From: Prunella strophiata
Taxonomy: Eukaryota > Chordata > Aves > Passeriformes > Prunellidae
Direction of reading: 5' to 3'
Length of the DNA stretch: 64,000 bases
Assembly (NCBI GenBank): GCA_036583965.1
Contig: JAZBQD010000019.1
Coordinates: 22,509,085-22,573,084, forward strand
In this document: positions 1 through 13,029 of the stretch, piece after piece
Layout of the letters: the number at the start of each line of letters is the position of its first letter
How positions within the stretch are numbered: position 1 is the stretch's first letter
Made by a program: the position numbers and the translations under genes
The notes under the pieces: generated by a model
The model's database searches: none
What the model saw: only the letters and a program-made list of their open reading frames with translations
What the model was told of the DNA's origin: nothing

Positions 1-1090
1 GACACCAGCAGTGGCTGATGAAAGGATCAGGTACTGAGTAGGTTACATGCCTACATATTATGCTGAAAACAGTAAAAATGTAACTCCCACTACTGCTGGA
101 AGACAAGTATTTATAATTTCATTATATTTTTTTCTGCCTAGAGGTGAGTGTGCTTTCTTCTAAGCTAATTCTAGGTTTTTTTCCTCTTCCTTGTGGAGCA
201 TGAGACAAGATTAAGGAAGCCCATTACATACTGAAAGTCTTGGTTTGGTTAAAAATTAGATTAGAATTAGGGTGAAGGTATTCAGATATCAAATGGTATA
301 AATCCTGACTTGTATAACCAGCCCTAGACTGACCACTCCAGTGTCTCTTCAGCTATCCTAAGAAAATTAATCTTGTTCATTCAAAGAGAGAGGCCATGTT
401 CACATTTTCTTAAAAGGCAGCCTGCATAATTCTTTACTTTTTGTCACCTGTAAGGCCATCCTCTTGCATTGTCATAACACTACTAGCTGAATTTAGTTTT
501 ATTTTCTCTCTCTCTGTAAATCTCTACTGCCAAAGAGTTGACAGCTGGACCCAGCCCTGAGTATGTGTGGAGTAATCCCAGGAGATGAATGGCTGTCCCT
601 CTGTTTCACCCTGGAATGTCTGTACTCCTCTACATGGGGTATGGCATTGCACTGTGAACCCCTTTTCCTTCCTTCTGAGTTCCACTTTTGTCCAGGGAGC
701 CTTCCTGCTTTCAGGCTGAGCACCCCTGGTGAGTATGTAACATTCAGTCAGCAAAATTTACAACTACATACTGCTTTCCCTTAAGTTCTTAGGTGTGTTT
801 AAAGCGTGGCTTGAAGGAAATCAGGATGGTGACTCTTGCTTTTTTTATGATGGATGTCTCCCATTCACAAAAACCAATAACAACAACAACAAAAAAAAAA
901 CCCACAAACGTGTTCACCTCTATCTCTCTACTCCCAGGGAAAAGCCTGCATCCTTTGCTATGCTTCCTACGGGAGGACTCTTTGGAGAGGTCGAAAACAG
1001 GGAGCTTTCACCATCCTTCGACGCAGCGTTGTTGAAGCCTTTTTATCCTAACCAACAAACCATCTTTACTGCGTTTCTCACTGCTGCTTA
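1..1090. other. Non-coding flank, no gene seen
   Basis: No recognisable gene, RNA or repeat family was found in this AT-rich sequence. The open frames are short and overlap on both strands as expected by chance. A short A-rich run with CAA triplets lies near 878-905. The base composition changes sharply at about 1100, where the CpG-rich block begins. Confidence 0.6.
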
Positions 1091-1160
1091 GAAGCAGGGC
1101 AAAGTCAGAGCCGTGTGCTTCCGCTGCCGAGGAGAAGCGGGAAGGAGCTGAGCCCGCTCC

Positions 1161-1249
1161 AGGGCTCCTCGGCTCTAGGGCTCCAGGATTCCAGGTTTCC
1201 AGGGCTCCTCGGCTCTAGGGCTCCAGGATTCCAGGTTTCCAGGGCTCCT
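1161..1249. repeat. 40-bp tandem duplication
   Basis: A 40-bp unit beginning agggctcctcggctctaggg occurs at 1161-1200 and is repeated without a mismatch at 1201-1240. A partial third copy (agggctcct) follows at 1241-1249. The identity of the two copies indicates a recent duplication. The unit is distinct from the 41-bp minisatellite 120 bp downstream. Confidence 0.95.
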
Positions 1250-1365
1250 GGGAGCGCGGAGCTCCCGCGGGCCGCTCCGGGGCCGCTCCTGCCGCTCGGT
1301 CTCTGCCCACGGGGCGGCGCCAGAGCACCGCGCTTGGCTCGGCGGGGCCGCGGGCAGGGCCGGGG

Positions 1366-1799
1366 TTCCCTGTGCCCTCAGTGGAGCCCCGCTCTGCCCT
1401 CGGTGGAGCCCCGCTCTCCCCGCCGGGGTTCCCTGTGCCCTCACTGGAGCCCCGCTCTGCCCTCAGTGGAGCCCCGCTCTGCCCTCAGTGGAGCCCCGCT
1501 CTCCCCGCCGGGGTTCCCCGTGCCCTCAGTGGAGCCCCGCTCTCCCCGCCGGGGTTCCCCGTGCCCTCAGTGGAGCCCCGCTCTGCCCGCCGGGGTTCCC
1601 TGTGCCCTCACTGCAGCCCCGCTCTGCCCGCCGGGGTTCCCTGTGCCCTCAGTGGAGCCCCGCTCTGCCCGCCGGGGTTCCCTGTGCCCTCAGTGGAGCC
1701 CCGCTCTGCCCGCCGGGGTTCCCTGTGCCCTCGCTGGATCCCCGCTCTGCCTGCTGGGGTTCCCTGTGCCCTCACTGCAGCCCCGCTCTGCCCGCCGAG
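1366..1799. repeat. GC-rich 41-bp minisatellite
   Basis: About ten to twelve tandem units are present. The main unit is 41 bp: a gccccgctctgcccgccggg half followed by a gttccctgtgccctcagtgga half. The period was measured from gctctgccc starting at 1621, 1662 and 1703. Some units near 1380-1490 lack the gccggggttccctg part and are about 22 bp long, so the array mixes long and short units. Variants include agtggag, actggag, actgcag and gctggat in the second half. Because 41 is not divisible by three, all three + frames stay open and give peptides with a 41-residue period rich in Pro, Ser, Arg and Cys. The resulting open frames, up to 326 codons (1115-2095), are best read as an artefact of the repeat and not as a gene. 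Confidence 0.93.
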
Positions 1800-1960
1800 G
1801 GGCGGCCTGGGGCAGCGCTGGAGGAGGGGACACCGGGGTCGCTGACGGCCCCGCCGCTGGGCTTTCCCTGGCGCGGCGCTTCCCTGCTCTGCTCCCTGCG
1901 GCAGCCGCCGAGCCCGGGGTAAGGGAATGCTGTAAGGGCTGCAGCCCTGCATTTGTTACC

Positions 1961-4345
1961 CAGCGGCTGGGCAGAGAAAAGCCGAACAGGATAGCGTGTC
2001 TTCCCTGGGAGGCTTGTCACGTTCCCCCCACACTTACTCGGTTGCTGCCTTCAGCCACCACCATCTCTCAGGGTACCAGCCACCTTCCTGCCTGATCTCT
2101 TCTGCATTGTGTTTCAATGCCACATTTAAAAATTACTCAGAAACCTGGAAAAGCTTTTTGAAGTAGTGTCTTTAAACAATCTTCCTTTTCATCTGAGATT
2201 GGCAGACACTTAGTGAAGACCAGTCCAGGATCCCAAGGGGATGAAACAACTGTGCAATTATTTCATGTTGATTATAGTCCAGACTCATAAATGTATGTGG
2301 TATGAGTCTGGCCCATGTCACTCCTGTAGCTCTAAGGGAAGACAGTTGGGAGAGCATGATCCTGCACAATGTCTGAATGTCACAGAGCCTACAAGTGTTG
2401 GCTACTTTAGGGACCAGTGCACACTGGAAAGTACAGTGGACATCTTTGAAAATCACTGCCTTATGGTTTCCCTCCATTAAATGCCACTGTTTTGCTAAAC
2501 AGAGATGTAGGGAAGCTCTAGTGTGCCTGTTACCATCAGTTTAGTTTACAGCAGTTAGCTTGGTGGCGAGGCATGAGGAGGTGCTGGTGGGTGGTCATGT
2601 AGGGCAAGGTGGCAAGGGATTCCTTGATTACAGTTTATGTGTAGCTGTGTGACTGTGGTAGGGAACTGATCAGGCCTTTGCATCTGAGGGAGCTTGAATA
2701 GAAGACAAGCTAACATAAAATTGTTGGTGCTCAGGCTCCACAAGTCACGAGCCCACAAGCTCTGTCTCCAGTGGCATTGCCCAGATGGTGCAGCTCAGAA
2801 CATCAATATTCCTGCTGGTGCTGGTGAACAGGCTGAGCTCAGAGCTGGCTTTAGCCCAGTGTATTCTTTGGCTTCTCACACCTAAGTTGCTCTGTGGATC
2901 GTGAGGGAGTATGGGAGCACCTGGGAACAAACACATCCCTGGGCACTAGTGGAGAGTGTAAAAAATAGGTGGCATGTTAGTGAGAGAGCAGCTTAGCAGT
3001 TGTGGTGTTGAAGAGCGTGTACTTGTACTTGCTTGCATAGAGGTTGATAGCTCAAGCAGGGTTGTGAGTGGCTTCCTGTAAAGTGTCCAAGAACCACTGC
3101 CCTCTGTCTGTCCTGCTTTCTGTCTCAATGGAAGGATTTTGTTCCCAAATCCTTGCTGTATGACCATGTAGTAAGAGATGCTCATGGAAATGCTGAGTGT
3201 TCAGATGCAGCAGAGTAGTAGAATTCCTTCATCTCTTGATGTAAGTGCCAAAAGCTGCAGAGACTACAGCAGTGAGGAGTGGGAAGGGCTGTTTGGGGCT
3301 TCAAGCTTCCTGCAGGAGCTACCTGATGACACCAGTCTATATAGTTTTGAGGCCCCCCAGGAAACTGAGAAGCATGCTGAGAGATTGAAGTCCTGAGTAT
3401 AGGCTACTATTCAGGGGATAAATCTTGCAGAAAACTCTTTTGCTGTCTGGTGCATGAACCCTGATATCCTGCAATCCTGTAGTATCTTTCTCAGAGCACC
3501 CCAAAGTATTTAACATTTTAAAATGTCCCACTGTCCTATTAGTTGGTCCAGAGTTTAAAGTCCTGACTGTCTGATGGGGGCCCCAGGGCATAGAACTAGG
3601 TTACAGGATTGTTGCAAGGTCATACTAGTTTATTAGCTCCCATTTGCTGGCTTAAAACTTTAAAGGTTTTATAAAGCTTCAGAGCTTAAATCCCTTTTCA
3701 ATTTCTGTCTCTGTGATTTTTGCCTTTATTTTTTTTAATGTAAACCTATTAAATCTCCAATGGGCAGCTTTTTCTGTTTGTAGAAGATCACATAATCTAA
3801 CTCATGGTGGGAGGAGGCTTCCAAAGCTGTACATGCTAGACAAAAATCCTGCTGAGTTTTGTGTATTTATTTAACCTCTGCAGAACCTGACACATGCAGA
3901 AAATACTTTTGTCCTATGTCTGAAAAGAACAGTGTGCTTGTGAACCATGTGAGGATCCATTGGCACTTCTGGTCCATTAGTTACCACAAGTGAGTGTTAA
4001 GCAACACTCAAATGAGAAAATCCTTTTAAATAAGCAAGTTGCGGGTCTTAGGAAATCTCTGAATTACTGATACTAGCTTTTGTTCCATTTGGGTATTTCT
4101 TTACTGTTTCAAGGACTGTAAGATCACCTGGAGAAGATTCACCCTGGATATGGAATGGAAGACAGCTAGGGAGGCTGCAATTTCCTATTAGTACTGTTTG
4201 GTGGTGCCTTTGGGAAAGACAGTATCACCACATATCTCTTCTCTTGCACTTCTCCCATTCCCAGCCATGCTGTGACTGCATCATGCCCTGTCTTTGTATG
4301 CCAGAAGTCAAAAAAGAACAAGGGAGTAATGGGAAATCTGATATG
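1961..4345. other. Non-coding, nothing recognised
   Basis: There is no recognisable exon, RNA gene or repeat family. The open frames are all about 100 codons or shorter, on both strands, with no domain-like sequence. A short T-run lies near 3730. Confidence 0.55.
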
Positions 4346-5350
4346 GAAGTCAGTTGCTAAAGAATAGGGATATAATTAATGCCAGTCGACATAGTATTAT
4401 GGAAACTAGGTCTTGTCAAACAAACTTGATCTCAATAATGTAATCTCAAAGAATGGATTGTTAAAGGCAATTGTAGAGATGTGAGGTACTTATACTTTCA
4501 CAAAGCATTTGGCTTAGTACTGTGTGATAGTCTGGCTAAAATTTTAGTATTACGCGATATCAGTGAAGTGCCTGTTAAATGGATTAGGAACTGGTTAGTG
4601 AAGAGAGCTCAAAGACATCATTTGTGGCAAGTATCACTGAATGAGAGAGTGTCCAGGGGATTTGGCAAGAACTGATATCAAGTTCAGTGCTATTCAACAG
4701 GTTTGTCTATGATTTGGAAGTAACTATCAACCATAGCTGAGTGTTAAGTTTTGCAATGTCACAAGATAGGGTGATAAATAATGAGAAAAACTATAATATA
4801 AAGTGATTAGCATCACAAGGAAAGTTAATTCTACCAAAATGTGTATTAGCAGTCATGTTCAAAGTAATACACTTGGGAGCAAGTATCTTTCAGTCCTCCA
4901 TTCTGTAGCTTTATATTTAAAAAAAGGTTATTGCATTCCTTGGAGCTGACCACAGGATCAGGAAGTGGGAGTGCTCTGTTACCTACGTATATGGCACTGA
5001 CAGACTGCTAGCAGAATGTCACATATACCTCTAGTTTGTAGTTTTTAAAGGAAAGTAGGAAAACCTGAAGAGATCAAAGCAGAGGAACCAAGATGATTTG
5101 GAATGAGAAAATAGATCTCAGTTAGTCTTCAAAAGCATTGAGAATGGTAGTGCAGAAATGCCTTAATGGAAAAAAAATGCCAGGTGCACTTTTACCCCTC
5201 CATGATCAGAGGACCCTTTCAGGACAACAGGAACCAATATCTGGAAGCTAGAACAGTTTATATTAAAATTGTAGAGAAATTTATATTCAAATAAGGTACA
5301 TTTCTTTCTATAGAAGAATGAAGAAATATTGGAAAGACTTAAAAGGATGC
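4346..5350 (+). mobile_element. Ancient CR1-type LINE fragment (RT region)
   Basis: This is a decayed copy of a CR1/L3-type non-LTR retrotransposon, in sense on the + strand. The segment at about 4400-4440 (gtcttgtcaaacaaacttga) matches the family's reverse-transcriptase region. The frame at 4481-4675 reads YFHKAFGLVLCD and VKWIRNWLVKR, which correspond to the DFSKAFDTVPHD-like and VRWIRNWL-like blocks of CR1 RT. A Gly-Val-Pro-Gln-Gly-type motif expected just after is missing, so the copy is deleted there. Later stretches near 5060-5100 (accaagatgatttgg) and 5270-5340 resemble the C-terminal part of the same protein. Many stops and indels make it non-functional. Edges are approximate; the sequence is too degenerate to name a subfamily. 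Confidence 0.75.
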
Positions 5351-8300
5351 TTTTTGTTTTGCATATCCTTAGCATCTCTCCAGTGCCTTAATGAAAGAGT
5401 AATTTTAACTCATTCTCATTCAGATCAAAGTGTAGTTTTGTGGTCTGAAATATACAGGAGGGCATCCACATGGACTTCACTCCCTTAAGTTTGAATCCAT
5501 GAAATGAACACAGTGCTAAAGTTTCCTGTTGGCTAAGCATCATCTTTGTCTTTGCATTCATATGAGGTCATAGGCAGCCCTGCAGCGTCTCACTGTGCCC
5601 ATATTAAAAAAGAACAAACCCCATGACCAGGTGATGTATTATGTATACATACACACACACTCTGTATATAACTTTCAAAAATCCATTGTTCTTCCATCTT
5701 GTGCTCCCAAGCCATGAGTAAAAGCCTTCTGTTGCTAACAGCTTAGGCTACATTTCCAACCTGCTGCCTTCAGTCATCTTACTAAGTCAGGCAGCCTGCT
5801 GTGTTCCAATCTTGTTTTCTGCCCCCTTCACCTACACCTAGAGCTCCTGACTGTTCTGAAGGTTTTGGTCCATACTGCTCTATTTCCCTGTTCCTCAACC
5901 TAGTGTTTAGGTAGGTTATTTCTGGCCTTCTCTGCTGGTAGGAGTCAATGTGAGGGAGCTGTGAAAAATGAAGAGGGTGCTAAGGAAGTCTCAGTAGGTC
6001 CAAGTAAGAAAATGCTCTGCTGTGTCCCCTTTCTTTGCACCTATGACTCTGCAGATCCAGGAGAGGGGCAATATTGGAAATACTCAGAGGCCTTGGACAA
6101 AAATTAATAAGCAAAGATGGGAACAGGCACATGAAGGTATGAGATAGAGGAAGCAGAAAGAACAGTATGAGGAGGCTGATAGGAGGTCTTTCTAATAAAT
6201 TTTATTTTTATTGGAAGGTTTCAGGAGAATAAGAAAAATAATTTGCAGCCAAAGCTGCAGTTTTGAAAACCCAGTGGCTTATGTGTCTGTCTCATGAAAG
6301 AACTGCAACACCATCCTGTTTCTTTCTCATAATGGACATGGGCATGTGTCCTCTCCTCCTGTTTTGTGCTTCCTGTGGAGCTGGGTTTGCTGAGCTCAGG
6401 TAACAGCCAGTCCGTGCTGTAAATACTGATGCTGTGTTCCTGGCAGCACCCCTGCAGTCCCACAGTGGCTGTGGCCAGGGTTAGTGCACCCTTGCAGCAG
6501 CTGTGTGCCCTTTACCCTTGCCTTCATTCTCTGTAATGGCACTACCACTGATTTAATAGCATTAATATTTAAGCTTCTTTCAGATCATTCTACTTCCATT
6601 GGTCCTCTTCTTTTCTCTTAATTTGTCTGGAAGAAATGGCAGCTTTTCTTGTTTGCTAATGAACCTGCCTAGAGCAACTTTGCAGGTGGCAAAGAAAGTG
6701 ATGTGTCTGTGGCACAGAGCAAAGCCTGCCAGTGTCTCTGTGGACCAAGACTTTTTCTCAGATATGTTTCCTGTTCTCAAATCTGATTACTTATTTTGTG
6801 AGTCATATTTTTTTCTGTTCCATGTGTAGGTTAAATCAGCACTCTAAAGCTTTGTCAGGTGAGGAGAAAAATATTTGTCTTGTAGGACAGACAGTATCGA
6901 GCTGGTCAGGATTCTTATGTGGGATACTGCAAATATTTACTGCAGCAAATCTGACCTGGACTTTTCCACAGGCTAGTGCAGCTGTGGGACTGTAGCAGCT
7001 GTAGGACTGAGCCCTTGCCAAAGAAGCACTTACTAATTCACACAGAATGAAAAAGTTCTAACAGGAGAGACTGTTCTCAGAAGGAGAAGTTGCACCATTC
7101 AAGGTACTTAGCTCTGCTGGGGAGGAGCTAAAGTCAAGTTGCAGGTCCAGGAAAGTAGACCAGGAACTCAAGCCCAAATCTCTTATAGTCCAAGTGTTAG
7201 GTCTCCTTCTACATGCAGGCTTCTGTGCTGCCCAGTGCAAATTTAAGGAGCCTTCTTTAGCAAATATTTCCTCAAGACAGTGAATTCCTGCAAAACGTGT
7301 AAATTCAACAAACTGAGTATCTCCCAACAAAGTTGGTTATGCCAAAGTACACAAGGAAAAGAGCTCCACAGCCCATAAGCAGTTCTGTGATGAGATGCTG
7401 ACAAGTAGGTGGAGAGGGAGATGTTAAGAGAGATTATTAGATAGTTGCCCAAGCATGGGTAGACTTGTGGCAACTGCTTCACCCATGTCTCTTTTGAGTT
7501 CTTGCAACTGTCTTTTGTGTTTGGGCTGCAGCATGTGGAAAATGAACCAAATTTATTTGGAATTATAGGGAAGATTGGGAGGTTTAAATCATCCTCTGTT
7601 GAATGCAGTCTATGCCTGCAAAATACCATACTCCCCTGCCTTTGCCAACAGGAATGGAGCTGTGTTTTGATGTGTGGTGCTTTTATGTGCAGATATGAAC
7701 TTTGGGATTTTAGCCTCTATGGAAACAAATCCTACCCTTACATTTACTCTACTTTTCCTGTTTTCAGTGCTGTTTTGGAGCAGTTCCTAGGACTGTTTAT
7801 TTCAGATTCATGGCTGCTTCTTCTTTGTGCCCATTTGGACTGGGGCTACCAATCAGTGCTATCAAAAGACATCAGAGTAGGTCTTTAATTCACCACTTTA
7901 CCCTTGCTAGAATTATTGTTGTGCTTGCTTGTAACTGGAAGGATGTGTTCTCTCCAGACCCTTGGTATTGCATCATGTATTGCAAGGTCACTTCTACAAC
8001 ACTGGTTTTCATCCAGCTCCACCACTGCTTGTAAAGCATTCTCTAAGAACTGCTTGGCCTTTGGAATGAGACAGTCTCAGTCTATTGCCAGTGGACCTCT
8101 GGATTAGAGTCATGGCTGGCACTGACCAGCCCCCTTGACAGTAGTCTTGGCAAAGAAGTCAGGAGTTGAACAGACCATTAGATAATTAGAATCTGCTCCA
8201 GTGGCTTGCAATTAGAGATCCTAAAGAAATGGATGCAGAGGGTCCTCTTGTACTCATAGAAGTAGTAAAGGAGTAAAAGTGGCTCTGAAAATGTTTTGTT

Positions 8301-9569
8301 TTCTCTGACCAAACCCCTGTGTGTATGGCAAGCTTTTGCCAAGTTTCCTGACCAGCTACTATCTCTCCTAGGGGGACTTGCAAAGCCAGGAGGTTTATAG
8401 GAGACAGGCCTGGATCTTTCTGTGGCTTGTTCACCATCCATATAATGGTTAAATGTTTCAATTGCAGAGTTTTCTATTGCTAGTTGAGGAATCAGAGAGA
8501 TTATAGTTCTAAAGTGTAAGCTGAACTTGAAGATCTTTTTTCTCTCTTTTCCAGGTTGAGCACAAAAGAGTGGAGAGTTTTAGAAGTCTGAAAATCTGAC
8601 ATTGATGTTGTTGTTCTTCTAAGGAAACAAATGGAATGGGAATTGATCATAGAATCTGTATTCAACCTTTTTTATTTTGCCAGTACTTTTAGTGAGAAAT
8701 CTCAACTTTTTCCATTTCCCCTCTGCCCTCTTGCTCTCCTGTGAAAGTGAGCAAGAGTCACAACTGGGCCTACACACTTAGAGAAGTTTGAAACTAACAC
8801 TGTAAGTTGAAGCTGGATTTTCTTTAAATATTTCCTCTTAGCAAAGACATTCCTAAATCATAGGTGTTTGTGTCTATTGTTTGCAGGTCCTCAGATAAAG
8901 TGTGATGAAATATAAAGTCATTTGTCAGCAACAGCCTGTCTGAATGGCCTTTAATGAGGCTTTGGTGCAGTGCTTTAAGCCTTTGTCTTCAAAATCAGAG
9001 CCTTTGCCTGTACTTTGTTAGCAACATTTCATAGCCAGAATCCATATGAAGAAACTAAGCACCTAATTACTGTCTGGTAACATGCAGAAACCCTCATCCA
9101 GAGGGAGGCCTGACTAACAGCCCCCAAATTTATTTGGAATCAGAGGTCAGGACACTCATGTTAATTCTGATGTTGAACTGTTTTGGCAGTAGTTTGTAGT
9201 GCACTTTTCTCTCTGCATCATCCTGTGCTACATTTATTTCCTTTACTGATGATTTTGACTGATACAGAAACTGCTAACGGATTTCTGCAGGGAAGACTTC
9301 ACACTCCAGATAGAATCACCTCCCAAAATGAATATCACTTCTGTTGTTACAGTGACCTGTGACAGAGACATTATTTTTACTTTAATTTGTGGCTTATAAC
9401 AAGGGAGTTAAACAGGTTTCAGGACTGTAGTTCAAACAGGTATGCAGTGTAGAATATTTTTCTCACATGAATCTTGCTGATTTTCCCTCATTCTTGATGC
9501 TCTCTGCTGTTTGTCACATATCATTTCAAGAGCTAGCCCCATCTCTGACTGCAGCTATTCGTTATCAGC
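5351..9569. other. Non-coding, only a short (CA)n seen
   Basis: No gene or interspersed repeat was recognised. A short CA run lies at about 5649-5660. The longest frames here are 128 codons, one on each strand near 7243-7888. They overlap and have no family resemblance, so they are treated as chance. Confidence 0.5.
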
Positions 9570-10010
9570 CCCTTTGCCTTTACCACTTCCATTTGTAATT
9601 TAAACACCCTAATTTAATAGGTTTGTCTCATTATTTTGATTAATCATATTAACTCATATTAATTAAGAGATGGATTTAGGTAATGACAGAGGTTAATGGA
9701 GTCAGTTTTCACTTTCCCCTGGTTTTTCAGGGAAGGGGGGACTTTGGTAGGAAGGGAAAATAGAAAGAGAGACTAGAAAGAGTGAAAGAGAGAAACTGTT
9801 GGGGGGGAAATCTCAGTTAGCAATCAGAAATTCCCTGCTAATTGAATGTCTGATTTTATTAATGATGAAATTTATAAAGGTCCTTAAGAAAAGAAAAGAA
9901 TTTAGCCAGTTCAGCAGTTAAGTGTGAATATTAACTAACTCCAAGATAAAAGTTAAAATATCCATTTTCTTTTCTTTTCTCTAGTTCTTTAAATAAAAAG
10001 CTCTCTTTGA
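9570..10010. promoter_or_regulatory. Candidate conserved non-coding element, TAAT-rich
   Basis: The stretch is dense in homeodomain-type TAAT/ATTA cores. Examples are the cluster gattaatcatattaactc near 9640-9660, attaattaagag just after it, gctaattgaatg near 9838 and tattaatgatg near 9858. This composition is common in vertebrate developmental enhancers. Conservation itself was not tested, so the call rests on motif density alone. Plain AT-rich drift is the alternative. Confidence 0.3.
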
Positions 10011-12328
10011 CACTTCATCCCATTAGAGCTTTAGCTTCCTTTGCCATCCATTGCTAAGTGTCTGGAGACTATGCAGAGAATGTAAAGTCCTGTATGATTT
10101 AAGAAATGCTGACCCTGGAGGGCAGGATGTTAATACATGGATCACCTTAGTGCTTATTTTCCTTGATGCTTGCTCTCTGATGAGGCTTTGGTAGGTGGAA
10201 TAAGGTTTCCAGCTCTGCCCTGCACTCTGTCTCTGCTCTGTCACACTTGTTTCCCTGAGGCTCGAGAAAACACAAGCCCCGAGCAGAGGGTGAGATCCAG
10301 ACTGAACTTTGTGTTGGTGCTGTGAGCTGCATTTCCATCTTCACAAAGCATGGGGAATCCTTTGCTTATCCAAGACCTCCATGGCAGGGTCTCACAGTTA
10401 TTCCTGGGCATGTCCAGACTGCTTCTTATTTGTCTCTTTCCTATTTGCATCAACACTGTATAGGCACAGAATATATTTTGGGGAGCAGAACCCTTCATAG
10501 CCCTTACTGCCATTGTGCAAATAACAGCATGAGGGCAAGTCAGTGGAAAGGTCTTTCATCCTGTGCTCCATGACACTTCAACTGACCTGCTTCAGTCAAT
10601 GTTTGAACAGAAAGTAATTTTGGAGCTGGGGTCAATTGGTAGTGAAGTGTGGGGTAGCTGTGCAAGATGCCAGAGCAAGCAGTTAGAATTTTTTCCTTAC
10701 CAGAAAAGACATTTCCATTACAATAGTAACATTACAATAGTAATATTTTTGTGAGAATAGTAACAAGTTATACAAAATTTAGAGACTTAACCATACAGGA
10801 ACAAATCCTGTTATGCAAACCCTAAATTAATAAACACAAGTAAGCACTTTGTACAAGTTGTCACAAATCTGACTCAAAAAAAAAAAAAAAAATTAGAAGC
10901 ATAATGTTGTTTTGTGAACCGTTACCAAAAATATTTTAACAAAGTTGACATCTTTGTATACACTCTTCAACAGCAAGTGTTGCTGTTGAAATGTGGTACC
11001 CATAGGTGACCTGTGAGAGGTTGCCAGTAAAGTTTGTAAAACCAGGTTCTAGTCTGAAGCATAGTGCACTGTCAGCCCAAAGGTTACAGGGCAATAAATT
11101 ACAAAGCACCAGGAACTCGGTGGACCATTTCCTGAAAAGTGTTTGGGGAAATACCCTTTCAGTGCAACCAATTGTAGTCATTATATTTGTGTTAAATGGG
11201 TGGAATATACTGTCTGTGGAAGGACACACAGTGCCTCTTGAGTATCCAGATTGTGCCTCTGGGGGACAGGCCTTTGCTCTCAGCTACTTTAAAGTTTGCA
11301 ACATAAACAATCTCATATGAGTTTTTAATTTCATCCAGCTGAAGTGCTAATACCTAACCTGACTGCCACTCAGGAAAAACCTAATGTTTATTCCAGAAGT
11401 TGATTATTTTCTGGTTATCTCTCAGTAAAATTATGGAAATCTGAAGTGGAATTTTTCCATAATCAGTATTTCAGAATGGATGAATGAGACACATTTTTGT
11501 TCAAAAGGCATGAGAGAAGTTGAAATCTGATAGACTAAAGACTGACTGACCTTTTTTGTGACTTTGATGAGAGCATCAAAAATCAATTTTGCTTTATGTA
11601 AGATGTTCCAGAACAGGTGAAAAATATAATACATTTCAAGATTGTTGGCAACTTGGAAATGTTGACTGTGTTTCTGTGAAGGTAGGAAACACTATAAATT
11701 AACATTCTATTTGTTGTTATTTTGTTTAATCTCTGCTTAATACAAGCATAATTCAACTAAGGAATGATTTCTGTGCAAAATGGCAGGTGTCATGAACAGT
11801 AGAGAACCATGAGTTTGAAAGACCCAGTTGGTATTCCCAGTTTAGTGTCTTTTAGCTTGCATATAGAGATTTAAGCCTGTAGGACTTGTATTTCAAAAGC
11901 ATGAGGTTCAGAAGAGAGAGAATGCTGGGTATGTACCATTAAGAGACTTCAGAAATAGATGACTGGAAGCATCTGAATGCAGCCTGACATTATGAAATGA
12001 CCCAGCAAAATTTCACTAAATTGGGAATTAGAACAATATAACTGGCAGCATGTTTTTGTTCAGAGAGCTAAGGTCTTGTTCAAGCAGGGAAAGCCTCTCA
12101 GGCAGACTTTGTCTCTGTGGAGTCTTCCTTCATGGTTACTGACCCATCACAGCTGCCTCTCTACCTGGGAGTATTTCTAAAACTCCAGTCTCTGAAATTC
12201 TGCTTTCCCTTGAAGAATTCTTATTTTATTAAAGCCTGCAAAGCTTTTATCTCTTCAAAAAAGCTTGAAACAGTAGAATATTAATGGCTCAGAAAATGTA
12301 AAAGCCTGACAGGAAAATACAGTACATG
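10011..12328. other. Non-coding, A-run only
   Basis: No gene was recognised. An A-run of 17 lies at 10876-10892. A short direct duplication of attacaatagtaa lies near 10720-10745. The open frames are short and unconvincing. Confidence 0.5.
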
Positions 12329-12364
12329 TATATGGATGTGTGTGTATATGTATATATATATATA
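12329..12364. repeat. (TG)n(TA)n microsatellite
   Basis: Short alternating purine-pyrimidine dinucleotides (atgtgtgtgtatatg followed by a TA run) form a compound microsatellite. Confidence 0.85.
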
Positions 12365-13029
12365 ACATTCAACAGTACTTCATGATGTTTTAAGACATTT
12401 AGAAGATTATTTTGGAAACCAACTCACACTTGAAATGTTTCATTTAGCAAAACAGTCAATGATTTCAGTGATGGTTCAGATGGACAGGATGTCAGGTAGA
12501 ATATTTTCATTGTGGTATTGGAAGGACTGAAATACTCCTTTTTTGAGACTCCTAGTGGATACTATTTGAATTAATAAGTGTCTAAAGGGCAAGTTTGAAG
12601 AAAACCCTTGACTTTAAAGGTTAGGATTTTTTTTTTTTCCCACTCCATCATTATAGTTTGAGGTAGAGATTTTTTTAATTACAGTAGACATACAACCAGA
12701 GATTTGCATGCTGAGAAAAAGTACTAAATAAGCAAAAGCAGATTCTGCTGTTGGACTCTGACTAAAAATAAAGATTGAAAAGAAAAAAAAGCACAGAAAA
12801 AGTCTATAAATAGGACATTTTTCACCTAAATAAACCCTGTGGTAGTTTAATCCTGATTTTTTATGTGTTGAATTTACACCAGGATGAAAGTCAGTGGAGT
12901 TGCTGCACAGTGTACAGTAGCACAAGGTTAGAACCAAGTGCTGTATCATAAAATATTACATGTAAGTGTGTACATGCTTCTTTGTGGGTGCACTGTATCT
13001 CTTTGTCTATGCATATTCAAGTGTATATA

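Larger units (their letters stand above)
1100..1960. promoter_or_regulatory. CpG-rich block, possible CpG island
   Basis: This is by far the most CpG- and GC-rich stretch in the window. About half of it is tandem repeat (1161-1249 and 1366-1799). The non-repetitive parts at 1250-1360 and 1800-1920 are also rich in GGCGG/CCGCC-type sequence. A splice-donor-like G|GTAAGG follows at 1919-1924 on the + strand, which would suit an untranslated first exon. No TATA box or clear start codon context was identified. It could equally be a GC-rich minisatellite locus with no promoter role. CpG density is seen directly; promoter function is inference. Confidence 0.4.

Noticed and set aside
1115..2095. 326-codon + strand open frame and overlapping long frames on both strands
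   Set aside because: They run through the 40-bp and 41-bp tandem repeats. All frames are open because the unit has no stops, and the translations are repeat-derived with no domain.
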